27,466 nt of DNA. Source: Betaproteobacteria bacterium (lineage in GTDB: Bacteria > Pseudomonadota > Gammaproteobacteria > Burkholderiales > Rhodocyclaceae). Positions 1 to 8,013 of the stretch are shown piece by piece. The stretch covers positions 1 to 27,466 of the forward strand of contig JAIFNM010000171.1 in the NCBI GenBank assembly GCA_020047725.1. Reading direction: 5' to 3'. The stretch's first letter is position 1; every line of letters begins with the position of its first letter. A program made the translations under genes and the position numbers. Under the pieces are notes generated by a model. It searched no databases. It was not told where the DNA came from and saw only the letters and a program-made list of their open reading frames with translations.

Positions 1-14
1 AAACCTGAATCTCC

Positions 15-464
15 ATGATCGATATCCTTGTCTACCTTTTTGAAAATTACCAGGACTTTACCTCACACCCTAAACCAGACGATTTAGCGCGCAAACTGAG
101 TGTGGTTGGATTTGAAGGGCAGGAGATTTCGATCGCGCTCGACTGGCTGGCCGGGCTCAAGAATTTGCCGGCGGTTGAGTTTGCCTGCGATTTCCGTTCA
201 CTGCGCATTTACTCTATCGGCGAACAGCAGAAGCTTGGCGTCGAATGTCTGAGTTTCATCATCTTTCTAGAATCTGCTGGGGTTATCACACCGGCTTTGC
301 GTGAATTGATCATTGAGCGCGGGATGGCTATTGAAGATGATCCTGTTCCTCTAGGCAAATTCAAGATCATCGTATTGATGGTACTGTGGAGCCGTGAACA
401 AAGTCTTGAACCGCTGATTGTCGAAGAATTGCTTTACGAAGCCGATCCGGAACGTTTGCACTGA
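15..464 (+). CDS. smg: Smg family protein (DUF494)
   Basis: The 149-residue product matches the Smg/DUF494 family in its opening (MIDILVYLFENY), its acidic all-helical character and its usual length of about 150 residues. The family is found next to dprA and topB in beta- and gammaproteobacteria, and its biochemical role is not established. The ATG at 15 gives the family N-terminus. Only 14 bases precede it, so the ribosome binding site and the upstream gene (often dprA) cannot be seen. topB follows after 181 bases that hold no terminator or gene I can support. The call rests on recognising the family and on the smg-topB order. Confidence 0.9.
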   Translation: MIDILVYLFENYQDFTSHPKPDDLARKLSVVGFEGQEISIALDWLAGLKNLPAVEFACDFRSLRIYSIGEQQKLGVECLSFIIFLESAGVITPALRELIIERGMAIEDDPVPLGKFKIIVLMVLWSREQSLEPLIVEELLYEADPERLH

Positions 465-645
465 ATCGAAAGGAACGTGCAAGCGCACACGTAAAGCCCA
501 GCGGTTTTTCAAGGTAGCAATACCCTGATAACGATGCTTGCTTGCCAAGTGCGGCATAGTGCTTTTATTATGCCCAGCAACGTGGTTCCTTTTGTCCATA
601 CCATAGCCATATTAATTTGTCACTCTCCCAGGCCAAAAATACGCC

Positions 646-3234
646 ATGAGCAAGAAGCTGATCATTGCCGAAAAACCTTCCGTCGCTGCAGATATCGCGC
701 GAGCACTCGGCGGGTTTGCCAAACACGACGACTACTTTGAAAGCGATGATTGCGTCCTTTCCTCAGCTGTCGGCCATTTGCTCGAACTGGCCTGTCCGGA
801 GGAATACGAGGTCAAACGCGGGAAATGGTCCTTCGCTCACCTGCCAGTGATACCACCGCACTTCGCACTCAGACCTATCGAGAAAACTGAATCGCGGCTC
901 AAGTTGCTGACTCGCCTGATCAAGCGCAAGGATGTCAACTCCCTGGTAAACGCCTGCGATGCTGGCCGCGAAGGCGAACTGATCTTCAATTACATTGCGC
1001 AACACGCCAAAAGCGGCAAGCCGGTCAAACGCCTGTGGCTCCAGTCAATGACCCAGCAGGCCATCAAGGATGGCTTCTCGCGCCTGCGTGACGGTTCCGA
1101 GATGCAGGGACTCGCCGATGCCGCAGTCTGTCGTTCGGAGTCAGACTGGCTGGTCGGAATCAATGGCACGCGAGCCATGACAGCGTTTAATTCAAAGACA
1201 GGTGGCTTCCATTTGACGACGGTTGGCCGCGTTCAAACGCCGACCCTGGCGTTGATGGTTGACCGCGAAGACAAGATCAGGAAGTTCAAGCCGCGCCCCT
1301 ACTGGGAGCTGGAAGGCAGTTTCGCCTGTGTAGCCGGTGAGTACAAGGGTAAGTGGTTCGATGAGAATTTCAGCAAGAGCAAGGCCGAAGAAGATGAACA
1401 TCAGCGCGCCGACCGCCTGTGGGATGAAGGCCGTGCGCAATTCCTGCAGAGCAAGTGCGTTGGCCGGCCGGGTGAGGTAACTGAAGAAGCCAAGCCTTCG
1501 ACTCAGCTCTCTCCGTTGCTCTACGACCTGACCAGTCTACAGCGCGAAGCCAACAGCCGCTTCGGGTTTTCTGCAAAATCAACACTCGGTCTGGCGCAAG
1601 CGCTGTATGAGAAACACAAGGTGTTGACCTACCCGCGTACCGATGCTCGCGCACTGCCCGAGGACTACCTCTCCACAGTAAAAGAAACGCTCAAGATGCT
1701 TACCGGAGAAGGCGTCGGCAAAGGGCACGACGAAGGGATGCTTGCCAGATTTTCACCTTTTGCGCACCAGATCCTGGCGCGCAACTGGGTCATGCCGAAC
1801 AAACGCATATTCAACAACACCAAGATTTCAGACCACTTCGCGATCATCCCGACTTTGCAGGCGCCCAAGCATCTCTCTGAGCCCGAACAGAAGCTTTACG
1901 ACATGGTTGTCAAACGATTTCTGGCGGTTTTCTACCCTGCGGCAGAATATATGATCACCACGCGTATAACGCGCGTTGAAAGCGAACCCTTCAAGACGGA
2001 AGGCAAGGTTCTGGTCAATCCGGGCTGGCTGGCAGTGTATGGCCGCGAAGGGCAAGACGGAGATGAAGGCAATCTGGTAGCCGTATCACCAAAGGAAATA
2101 GTGAAGGCTAAAGAAGTCATCCTTAACGCCACTGAAACGCGACCACCTCCTCGCTATTCGGAAGCAACACTGCTCTCGGCTATGGAAGGTGCGGGCAAAA
2201 CAGTCGATGACGAAGAACTCAAGGCCGCCATGGCGGGACGGGGTCTTGGGACGCCAGCTACGCGTGCCCAAATCATAGAGAACCTTATTGGCGAACAGTA
2301 TTTGCATCGCGAAGGCCGTGAACTGCAGCCTACCGCCAAAGCCTTCTCACTGATGACCCTTCTCAACGGACTCGGTATCCCCGAGCTTACGGCAGCAGAG
2401 TTGACGGGCGAATGGGAATACAAACTCGCGCGCATGGAGCGCGGCGAAATGTCCCGCGATGCCTTCATGAAGGAGATCGCCGCTGTGACGCAGCACATCG
2501 TGGACCGCGCCAAGAGCTACGATAGCGACACAATCCCGGGCGATTTCGGCGAACTGTCTACTCCCTGTCCAAAATGCGGTGGCTTGATCAAGGAAACCTA
2601 CAAGAAATTCCAGTGCCAAGCCTGTGAATTTTCGCTGTGGAAGATCGTCGCAGGACGCCAATATGAAGCGTCCGAAATAGAGGAATTGCTTACCGAACGG
2701 CGGATCGGCCCGCTCACCGGCTTCCGGAACAAGATGGGGCGCCCTTTCAACGCCCTCATCAAACTCAACGCAGACAATCTGCCGGAGTTCGATTTTGGCC
2801 AGGGTGCCAATAGCGATGACAGCAGCGCCGAAGAAGTCGATTTCTCTGAACAAAAGTCGCTAGGCCCCTGCCCGAAATGCGCAGCCAGGGTTTTCGATCA
2901 CGGCATGGCTTATGTCTGCGAGAAATCTGTCGGGCCGACCAAGAGCTGTGACTTCCGTTCCGGCAAGGTCATTCTGCAACAGCCGGTTGAGACGGCGCAG
3001 ATGGAAAAACTGCTTGCAACTGGTCGCACCGATCTGCTCAAGGAGTTTATTTCTGCGCGCACCCGGCGCAAATTCTCGGCCTTTCTTGTGCGCGGCACCG
3101 ACGGAAAAGTCGGGTTCGAGTTTGAGAAGCGAGAACCCAAAGCCAAGGCGTCTCCAAAATCTGTGAAATCAGAGGCCGAGCCTTCCACTGAGAAGCCGTC
3201 TGGCAAAAAGGCGGCGACCAAGCAAAAGAAATAG
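646..3234 (+). CDS. topB: DNA topoisomerase III
   Basis: This is a type IA topoisomerase, which passes single DNA strands through a transient break and helps decatenate chromosomes and resolve recombination intermediates. The N-terminal TOPRIM domain shows IIAEKPSVA with the catalytic Glu8, and ACDAGREGE with the acidic cluster at residues 105-111. The active-site tyrosine lies in LTYPRTDAR at about Tyr329. GVGKGHDEG, SDHFAIIPT and GLGTPATRA are typical of the central domains. The C-terminus carries two Cys-rich zinc-ribbon segments (CPKCGG...CQAC and CPKCAA...C...C) and ends in a Lys-rich tail. The length of 862 residues fits TopB proteins with zinc fingers. It follows smg and is closed by a strong hairpin 29 bases after its stop. 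Confidence 0.97.
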   Translation: MSKKLIIAEKPSVAADIARALGGFAKHDDYFESDDCVLSSAVGHLLELACPEEYEVKRGKWSFAHLPVIPPHFALRPIEKTESRLKLLTRLIKRKDVNSLVNACDAGREGELIFNYIAQHAKSGKPVKRLWLQSMTQQAIKDGFSRLRDGSEMQGLADAAVCRSESDWLVGINGTRAMTAFNSKTGGFHLTTVGRVQTPTLALMVDREDKIRKFKPRPYWELEGSFACVAGEYKGKWFDENFSKSKAEEDEHQRADRLWDEGRAQFLQSKCVGRPGEVTEEAKPSTQLSPLLYDLTSLQREANSRFGFSAKSTLGLAQALYEKHKVLTYPRTDARALPEDYLSTVKETLKMLTGEGVGKGHDEGMLARFSPFAHQILARNWVMPNKRIFNNTKISDHFAIIPTLQAPKHLSEPEQKLYDMVVKRFLAVFYPAAEYMITTRITRVESEPFKTEGKVLVNPGWLAVYGREGQDGDEGNLVAVSPKEIVKAKEVILNATETRPPPRYSEATLLSAMEGAGKTVDDEELKAAMAGRGLGTPATRAQIIENLIGEQYLHREGRELQPTAKAFSLMTLLNGLGIPELTAAELTGEWEYKLARMERGEMSRDAFMKEIAAVTQHIVDRAKSYDSDTIPGDFGELSTPCPKCGGLIKETYKKFQCQACEFSLWKIVAGRQYEASEIEELLTERRIGPLTGFRNKMGRPFNALIKLNADNLPEFDFGQGANSDDSSAEEVDFSEQKSLGPCPKCAARVFDHGMAYVCEKSVGPTKSCDFRSGKVILQQPVETAQMEKLLATGRTDLLKEFISARTRRKFSAFLVRGTDGKVGFEFEKREPKAKASPKSVKSEAEPSTEKPSGKKAATKQKK

Positions 3235-3262
3235 CATTGCTGTTTCCGCTCCCACCACAAAC

Positions 3263-3290
3263 AAAAGAGCTGCCTGCGGGCAGCTCTTTT
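3263..3290 (+). terminator. Bidirectional rho-independent terminator after topB
   Basis: A perfect 12-bp stem, AAAAGAGCTGCC at 3263-3274 and GGCAGCTCTTTT at 3279-3290, encloses a TGCG loop. The A and T runs at the ends make it work in either direction, which suits the convergent topB and oxyR. Its last base directly abuts a parS-like palindrome. Confidence 0.9.
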
Positions 3291-3305
3291 GTTTCACGTG
3301 GAACC
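3290..3305. promoter_or_regulatory. parS-like ParB binding site 1
   Basis: TGTTTCACGTGGAACC matches 14 of 16 positions of the broadly conserved parS consensus TGTTTCACGTGAAACA. One half site has the GGAAC form also accepted in gammaproteobacterial parS. It is intergenic, between the topB terminator and the 3' end of oxyR, so coding constraint does not explain it. It lies about 6 kb from the putative origin. Confidence 0.72.
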
Positions 3306-3334
3306 CTGCGGCACTTCTACAATTTAGCCAAACT

Positions 3335-4249
3335 TTACAGAATTAGATTTACCCCGGCAGGCGGAGCATCGAGGACGGCAGCTCGCAAAATGTCTATAGC
3401 CCCAGGACGCGGGAAAGAGGCCCGCCACGCGATCACAACTCGCCGGAATGGCGTGGGGTCAGCGAAGGGAAGAAAATGCAGCAGGAGCTCATTCTGAGGC
3501 CACGATTTTGCGGCCGATATCGGCACAACGGAGATTCCCGCACCACTCGCCACCATGTGTCGAACCGTTTCCAGAGAGCTACCTTCAATGGCACCTTCCA
3601 TCGCTCCCGGTTCAGAAAGATGCGGACAGGCTTGTAAAACCTGATCACGGAAACAATTGCCGTTGCCGAGCAACAACAAATTTTCGGAGGCAACTTGATT
3701 TGCGGAAATATCGGTTTGCTCGGACAACGGGTGACCGATCGGCGTGACAACACAAAAGGGCTCGTCATACACCGGCCGTGAAACGATGCCAGGCTCGGAA
3801 AAAGGCAGGGCGACGATAATCACGTCCAGATCACCTCGCCGCAATTGTTCGGCCAGACTGACGGTAAAATTCTCCTGAAGGTACATTGGCATGCGTGGCG
3901 CACGGGCATGCAAAGCAGGGATCAGGCGCGGCAGAAGGTAGGGCGCTATGGTATAGATCACCCCAAGACGCAACGCGCCGACCAGAGGATCTTTGCCTTG
4001 CGCAGCTATTTCCTTGAGCCGGCCAGCTTCTTCAAGCACGCGTTCAGCCTGTCGCGCAATTTGCTCCCCGATGGTCGTTAAGCGTACGTCGGCAGCGGAA
4101 CGCTCGAAAAGAATTACGCCATGCCGCTGCTCGACTTTTTTTAAGGCCACAGAGAGCGTCGGCTGGCTGACATGACATTTTTCAGCCGCGCGACCAAAAT
4201 GCCGCTCGCGGGCGAGCATCACGATATAGCGCAGTTCGGTGAGCGTCAT
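3335..4249 (-). CDS. oxyR: LysR-type peroxide-sensing regulator OxyR
   Basis: This LysR-family activator senses hydrogen peroxide through a reversible disulfide. The N-terminal winged helix-turn-helix covers about residues 1-60 (LRYIVMLARERHFGRAAEKC, then VSQPTLSVALKKVE), followed by a substrate-type effector domain. The decisive feature is GNGNCFRDQVLQAC. Counted from the ATG at 4249, its cysteines fall at residues 199 and 208, the same numbers and spacing as the redox pair of E. coli OxyR. The protein has 304 residues. A TTG codon three bases further upstream could also start it. The DsrE-like stop lies only seven bases upstream and no clear Shine-Dalgarno is visible, so translation is probably coupled. 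No katG or ahpC lies in the window. Confidence 0.9.
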   Translation of the reverse strand: MTLTELRYIVMLARERHFGRAAEKCHVSQPTLSVALKKVEQRHGVILFERSAADVRLTTIGEQIARQAERVLEEAGRLKEIAAQGKDPLVGALRLGVIYTIAPYLLPRLIPALHARAPRMPMYLQENFTVSLAEQLRRGDLDVIIVALPFSEPGIVSRPVYDEPFCVVTPIGHPLSEQTDISANQVASENLLLLGNGNCFRDQVLQACPHLSEPGAMEGAIEGSSLETVRHMVASGAGISVVPISAAKSWPQNELLLHFLPFADPTPFRRVVIAWRASFPRPGAIDILRAAVLDAPPAGVNLIL

Positions 4250-4256
4250 CAAGCGT

Positions 4257-4616
4257 TCAGAATGTGATCACCTTGTCTGCCGCTAGCGTCCATTCAGCTA
4301 GTTCAGGCAGGGTGCCAATACAAACGCCAGAAATCATTGCGAGATCGGCGATTCCGCGGGCCTGCGCACTGGTACGGCACAGCCTGACCTGTGCGCCTTG
4401 CTGAACCAGTGCCTCAAGCATTTGCTGCAATCCGCCACCTGCTTGAGCCGTTGGCGGATTGGCAAGGCCGACCGTTACGGCATCAGACATCATGAACAGG
4501 CGCAAATCGACCGTTTCAGTTTCCTGACTGGCTATGGACGTCGCAAGCCGTAGCGCACTCAACATCCGCTCGCTACCGTAAGCCGGCGCATGGACAATGA
4601 TCAAGACAGTTTGCAC
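4257..4616 (-). CDS. DsrE/DsrF-like family protein
   Basis: With a GTG start at 4616 preceded by GGGAGGG, the product is 119 residues beginning MQTVLIIVHAPAYGSERML, the classic opening of the DsrE/YchN-like fold. These small proteins often relay sulfur or form oligomeric thiol-binding rings. Towards the C-terminus, VRLCRTSAQARGI corresponds to the family block that often reads CGTC-x-DARG. Here the first cysteine (C80) is kept and the second is serine. Another cysteine sits at position 99. The longer frame reaching 4751 would overlap rsuA and lacks family similarity in its extra part, so I chose the GTG. It lies between rsuA and oxyR on the same strand. The substrate is unknown. Confidence 0.8.
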   Translation of the reverse strand: MQTVLIIVHAPAYGSERMLSALRLATSIASQETETVDLRLFMMSDAVTVGLANPPTAQAGGGLQQMLEALVQQGAQVRLCRTSAQARGIADLAMISGVCIGTLPELAEWTLAADKVITF

Positions 4617-4690
4617 AGCATGCCCTCCCGATGAAACAACAAGCCGTACATGATGCGCCGTCAATCCCGAGACGACAACTACAAAACCGT

Positions 4691-5407
4691 CTAATTTACC
4701 TGCTTGCGTGATCCCAAACGTTCGAGGTCGGCCGCTTCCATCCACATCCACTGACCGGGCAGTAACGAAGATGGCAATTCGAATCCGCCAATGGAAACAC
4801 GATGCAGCGCCTCGACACGATTGCTCGCCGCTGCAATCATACGTTTGACCAGATGGTACTTTCCCTCAGTTACCGTCAGCCGCATCAGACGTTCGGAAAG
4901 TCGTTCACAGGCAGTAGCCGCAATTGGTGCCGGCTCGTCGTTAAGCTGGACGCCCGACACCAGGCCGCTGAGTTGAGTATCGTCGATGGAGTGCTTGGTC
5001 ATGACTTCGTAGACTTTCGGTACAAGTTTCTTTGGCGACGTATAGGTGTGAATGAACTGCCCATCATCCGTGAGCAGCAAGAGGCCGGTCGTATCTTCAT
5101 CAAGCCGGCCAACCGCCTGAACACCACGCATCAGAAGCGGCGGCGGAAGCAGGGTATAAACGCTGGGGTGGTGTTTCGGTTTTTGCGAGCATTCATAGTT
5201 GGCTGGCTTATTCAGCGCAAGGTAAACGAATTTCCTATAGCCCCAAAGCACTCCATCAACCGAGAAGCTAAACCCCTCCGGCTCGAATTTGGCGAAAGGA
5301 TCATCGCAAGGTTCGCCGAACACGCTCACCCGGCCAGAGTAGATCAGGTGACGACATTCTGGACGACTGCCAAAACCCTGCGATCTGAGTAAACGTTCGA
5401 GTTCCAT
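4691..5407 (-). CDS. rsuA: 16S rRNA pseudouridine synthase (RsuA family)
   Basis: The protein modifies uridine in small-subunit rRNA (U516 in E. coli). An N-terminal S4 RNA-binding segment (LERLLRSQGFGSRPECRHLI) is followed by the synthase domain. GRLDEDTTGLLLLTDDG contains the catalytic aspartate (GRLD), and KVYEVMT plus EGKYHLVKRMIAA are typical of the RsuA/RluB/E/F branch. At 238 residues it is near the family length of about 230. The ATG at 5407 has GGAG seven bases upstream. The gyrB terminator hairpin ends only 20 bases before this start, so transcription must come from read-through or from a promoter overlapping the end of gyrB. It leads a same-strand run with the DsrE-like gene and oxyR. 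Confidence 0.88.
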   Translation of the reverse strand: MELERLLRSQGFGSRPECRHLIYSGRVSVFGEPCDDPFAKFEPEGFSFSVDGVLWGYRKFVYLALNKPANYECSQKPKHHPSVYTLLPPPLLMRGVQAVGRLDEDTTGLLLLTDDGQFIHTYTSPKKLVPKVYEVMTKHSIDDTQLSGLVSGVQLNDEPAPIAATACERLSERLMRLTVTEGKYHLVKRMIAAASNRVEALHRVSIGGFELPSSLLPGQWMWMEAADLERLGSRKQVN

Positions 5408-5427
5408 GAATTGACTCCAAAAACAAA

Positions 5428-5451
5428 GGCCTCGAAGCTCACTTCGAGGCC
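5428..5451 (-). terminator. Rho-independent terminator after gyrB
   Basis: A perfect 10-bp stem, GGCCTCGAAG at 5428-5437 and CTTCGAGGCC at 5442-5451, has a four-base loop. Read on the minus strand it is followed by TTTGTTTTTGG, a good U-tract. It lies 25 bases past the gyrB stop, and the GG at the end of its U-tract belongs to the rsuA ribosome binding site. Confidence 0.88.
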
Positions 5452-5476
5452 GTCAACTACATACTATCGTACAAAA

Positions 5477-7951
5477 TCAAACGTCGATATTTCTTGCTGC
5501 GAGAGCGTTCAATTCGATGAAATTTCGACGCGGTTCGACCAACTCGCCCATGAGCGTCGTAAAGATCTCATCGGCACCAATGGCATCTTCAATCTGAACC
5601 CTGAGCAGACGGCGAACCTTGGGGTCCATCGTCGTTTCCCAAAGCTGACTGGGATTCATTTCGCCCAGACCTTTGTAGCGCTGCTTACTGATGCCGCGTT
5701 CGACTTCGTTGAGCAACCAGCGCATTGTCTCGGCAAAACTAGTTACCAACTGCTTCTTCTCGCCACGGGCAACATATCCGCCGGAGCCGTACAAATCGGC
5801 CAGGGTTTCGGCGGTTTTGCGCAACTGCGCGTAGTCGCCACTTACCAATAAATCTTCATCAATCACGCCAACCTTCAGATTGCCATGGTGCATCTTCTCT
5901 AACCGCAACTGCCACCGTTCGTGCGCTTGATCATACCGGGCAAAAATGTGCACACCGAGCTTGCTGCCAATCACCCGCATCAGATCATCGGCACTGGCTT
6001 GCGCTGAAACCTCATCACCCAGTTCGATTTTCAGGTTGGCGTCAATCAAGGCGTGTAGCACCTGCGGGTTGATCATGTGCGAAAGACGATTGATTACCGC
6101 TTCAGCCAACAAATACTCGCGCGCCAACTCTTCCAACGCGACTCCGACAATTGCCGGAGCGCCAAATTTTGGCACCAGAACCGAGTCTTCCAGCGCCAGC
6201 GACAACAAAAACTGATTAAGGGCCTGATCGTCCTTGATATAGCGCTCAGTCTTGCCGTGCTTGACCTTGTATAGCGGTGGCTGGGCAATATAGATATGTC
6301 CGCCCTCAACCAGTTCAGGCATCTGCCGGTAAAAAAACGTCAGGAGGAGGGTACGAATGTGGGCGCCGTCCACGTCGGCGTCGGTCATGATTATAAGCCG
6401 GTGATAACGCAGTTTTTCCGGCTTGTACTCATCCTTCCCGATACCGGTACCCAGTGCTGTAATAAGAGTGGCGATCTCCTGTGACGAAATCAGCTTGTCG
6501 AATCGTGCCTTCTCAACGTTAAGAATCTTTCCCTTGAGCGGCAAAATCGCCTGGAATTTGCGGTCGCGTCCCTGTTTGGCCGAACCTCCGGCGGAATCAC
6601 CCTCAACCAGATAGAGTTCGCAAAGAGTCGGGTCCTTTTCCTGGCAATCCGCGAGTTTGCCCGGCAAGCCAACACCATCGAGCAACCCCTTGCGGCGCGT
6701 CATTTCACGCGCTTTCCGCGCGGCATCGCGCGCACGTGCAGCTTCGACAATTTTGCCAGTGATCACCTTGGCGTCAATTGGGCGTTCCTGCAAGAACTCG
6801 GTCAGTCTGGCCGCAACAACCTCCTCGACCGCTGGACGCGCTTCTGAGGACACTAATTTCATCTTGGTTTGTGAGGCGAATTTTGGGTCCGGCATCTTCA
6901 CAGATAAAACACAGGCCAGACCTTCACGCATATCATCACCGGATATATCGACCTTGGCCTTCTTGGCAATCTCGTGCTCTTCGATGTATTTGTTGATCAC
7001 CCGCGTCATCGCCGCGCGCAGACCGGTCATATGCGTACCACCATCCGACTGTGGAATGTTGTTGGTAAAGCACAGCACCTGCTCGGCGTAGGTGTCGTTC
7101 CACTGCATTGCTACTTCGACGCTGATCGCACCACCGTTCGGAATAGCCGACTCACCGGTCGAGAAGAAGACATTGGGATGCAATACGGTCTTGGAGCGAT
7201 TGATATACTCGACGAAACCCTTCACGCCGCCAAGAAAGGCAAAATCTTCTTCCTTGCCAGTACGCTGATCAACAAGTCGGATTTTTACACCGTTGTTCAG
7301 GAATGAGAGTTCTCGCAAACGCTTGGCGATAATTTCGTAGTGAAATTCAACATGACCGAAAATTTCCTCATCAGCCATGAAATGCACTTCTGTTCCCCTT
7401 CTTTCGGTAGTGCCAGCTACCCGAAGCGGTGACACTTCAACACCGTTCTGGATTTCAATCAGTCGATCAACCGCAGCACCTCGGTTGAAATCCAGCAAGT
7501 ACTTCTTGCCATCACGACGAATGGTCAAACGAAGCCACTTGGAAAGCGCATTTACACAGGAAACACCCACACCGTGCAGTCCACCGGAAACCTTATAAGA
7601 GTTCTGGTTAAACTTGCCACCTGCGTGAAGCACGCACATGACGATCTCGGCGGCTGAACGCTTCGGTTCATGCTTGTCGTCGAATTTAACGCCAGTAGGT
7701 ATTCCGCGCCCGTTGTCGGTCACCGAAATTGAATTGTCGGCATGGATGGTTATTACGATATCGTCGCAATGGCCAGCCAGTGCCTCGTCGATGGCGTTAT
7801 CAACAACTTCAAACACCATGTGATGCAAACCGGTGCCGTCAGAGGTATCACCAATATACATTCCCGGACGCTTGCGAACTGCTTCCAAACCCTCAAGCTG
7901 TTGAATACTTGATTCGTCGTAAGCGGGAGACTGGCCATTCTCTTCAATCAT
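5477..7951 (-). CDS. gyrB: DNA gyrase subunit B
   Basis: This is the ATPase and TOPRIM subunit of gyrase, which introduces negative supercoils together with GyrA. The GHKL ATPase domain is seen in LEAVRKRPGMYIGDT, EVVDNAIDEALAGH, DNGRGIP and GGLHGVGVSCVNALS. The TOPRIM domain starts at LVEGDSAGGSA near Glu450 and continues with LPLKGKILNVEKA and DADVDGAHIRTLLL. The C-terminus holds QRYKGLGEMNPSQLWETTMDP. The 824-residue length fits proteobacterial GyrB with its insert. The ATG at 7951 gives the family N-terminus. The dnaN-gyrB gap is only 62 bases and contains a near-perfect parS. Confidence 0.98.
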   Translation of the reverse strand: MIEENGQSPAYDESSIQQLEGLEAVRKRPGMYIGDTSDGTGLHHMVFEVVDNAIDEALAGHCDDIVITIHADNSISVTDNGRGIPTGVKFDDKHEPKRSAAEIVMCVLHAGGKFNQNSYKVSGGLHGVGVSCVNALSKWLRLTIRRDGKKYLLDFNRGAAVDRLIEIQNGVEVSPLRVAGTTERRGTEVHFMADEEIFGHVEFHYEIIAKRLRELSFLNNGVKIRLVDQRTGKEEDFAFLGGVKGFVEYINRSKTVLHPNVFFSTGESAIPNGGAISVEVAMQWNDTYAEQVLCFTNNIPQSDGGTHMTGLRAAMTRVINKYIEEHEIAKKAKVDISGDDMREGLACVLSVKMPDPKFASQTKMKLVSSEARPAVEEVVAARLTEFLQERPIDAKVITGKIVEAARARDAARKAREMTRRKGLLDGVGLPGKLADCQEKDPTLCELYLVEGDSAGGSAKQGRDRKFQAILPLKGKILNVEKARFDKLISSQEIATLITALGTGIGKDEYKPEKLRYHRLIIMTDADVDGAHIRTLLLTFFYRQMPELVEGGHIYIAQPPLYKVKHGKTERYIKDDQALNQFLLSLALEDSVLVPKFGAPAIVGVALEELAREYLLAEAVINRLSHMINPQVLHALIDANLKIELGDEVSAQASADDLMRVIGSKLGVHIFARYDQAHERWQLRLEKMHHGNLKVGVIDEDLLVSGDYAQLRKTAETLADLYGSGGYVARGEKKQLVTSFAETMRWLLNEVERGISKQRYKGLGEMNPSQLWETTMDPKVRRLLRVQIEDAIGADEIFTTLMGELVEPRRNFIELNALAARNIDV

Positions 7952-7966
7952 GCTCTATCCAATTTA

Positions 7967-7982
7967 TGTTTCACGTGAAACT
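7967..7982. promoter_or_regulatory. parS ParB binding site 2 (dnaN-gyrB gap)
   Basis: TGTTTCACGTGAAACT matches 15 of 16 positions of the universal parS TGTTTCACGTGAAACA, and the inner 14-mer GTTTCACGTGAAAC is a perfect palindrome. It lies in the short gap between dnaN and gyrB, about 1.2 kb from the dnaN-dnaA intergenic region. ParB would load here and spread along origin DNA for segregation. The parAB genes are not in the window. Confidence 0.9.
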
Positions 7983-8013
7983 TTACTAAATCATTGTTTT
8001 ACAACTGTTAAAA

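Noticed and set aside
465..645. The smg-topB gap as a small RNA or small gene (a 68-codon frame at 534-740)
   Set aside because: The frame runs into topB in another frame and has no motif. The imperfect ACGTGC/GCACACGT hairpin near 474 lacks a T-tract.
4617..4751. An N-terminal extension of the DsrE-like gene overlapping rsuA
   Set aside because: The GTG at 4616 has a good ribosome binding site and gives the family N-terminus; the extra residues match nothing.
5411..5851. A 146-codon plus-strand frame across the gyrB 3' end
   Set aside because: It is antisense to highly conserved GyrB C-terminal blocks and spans the terminator.
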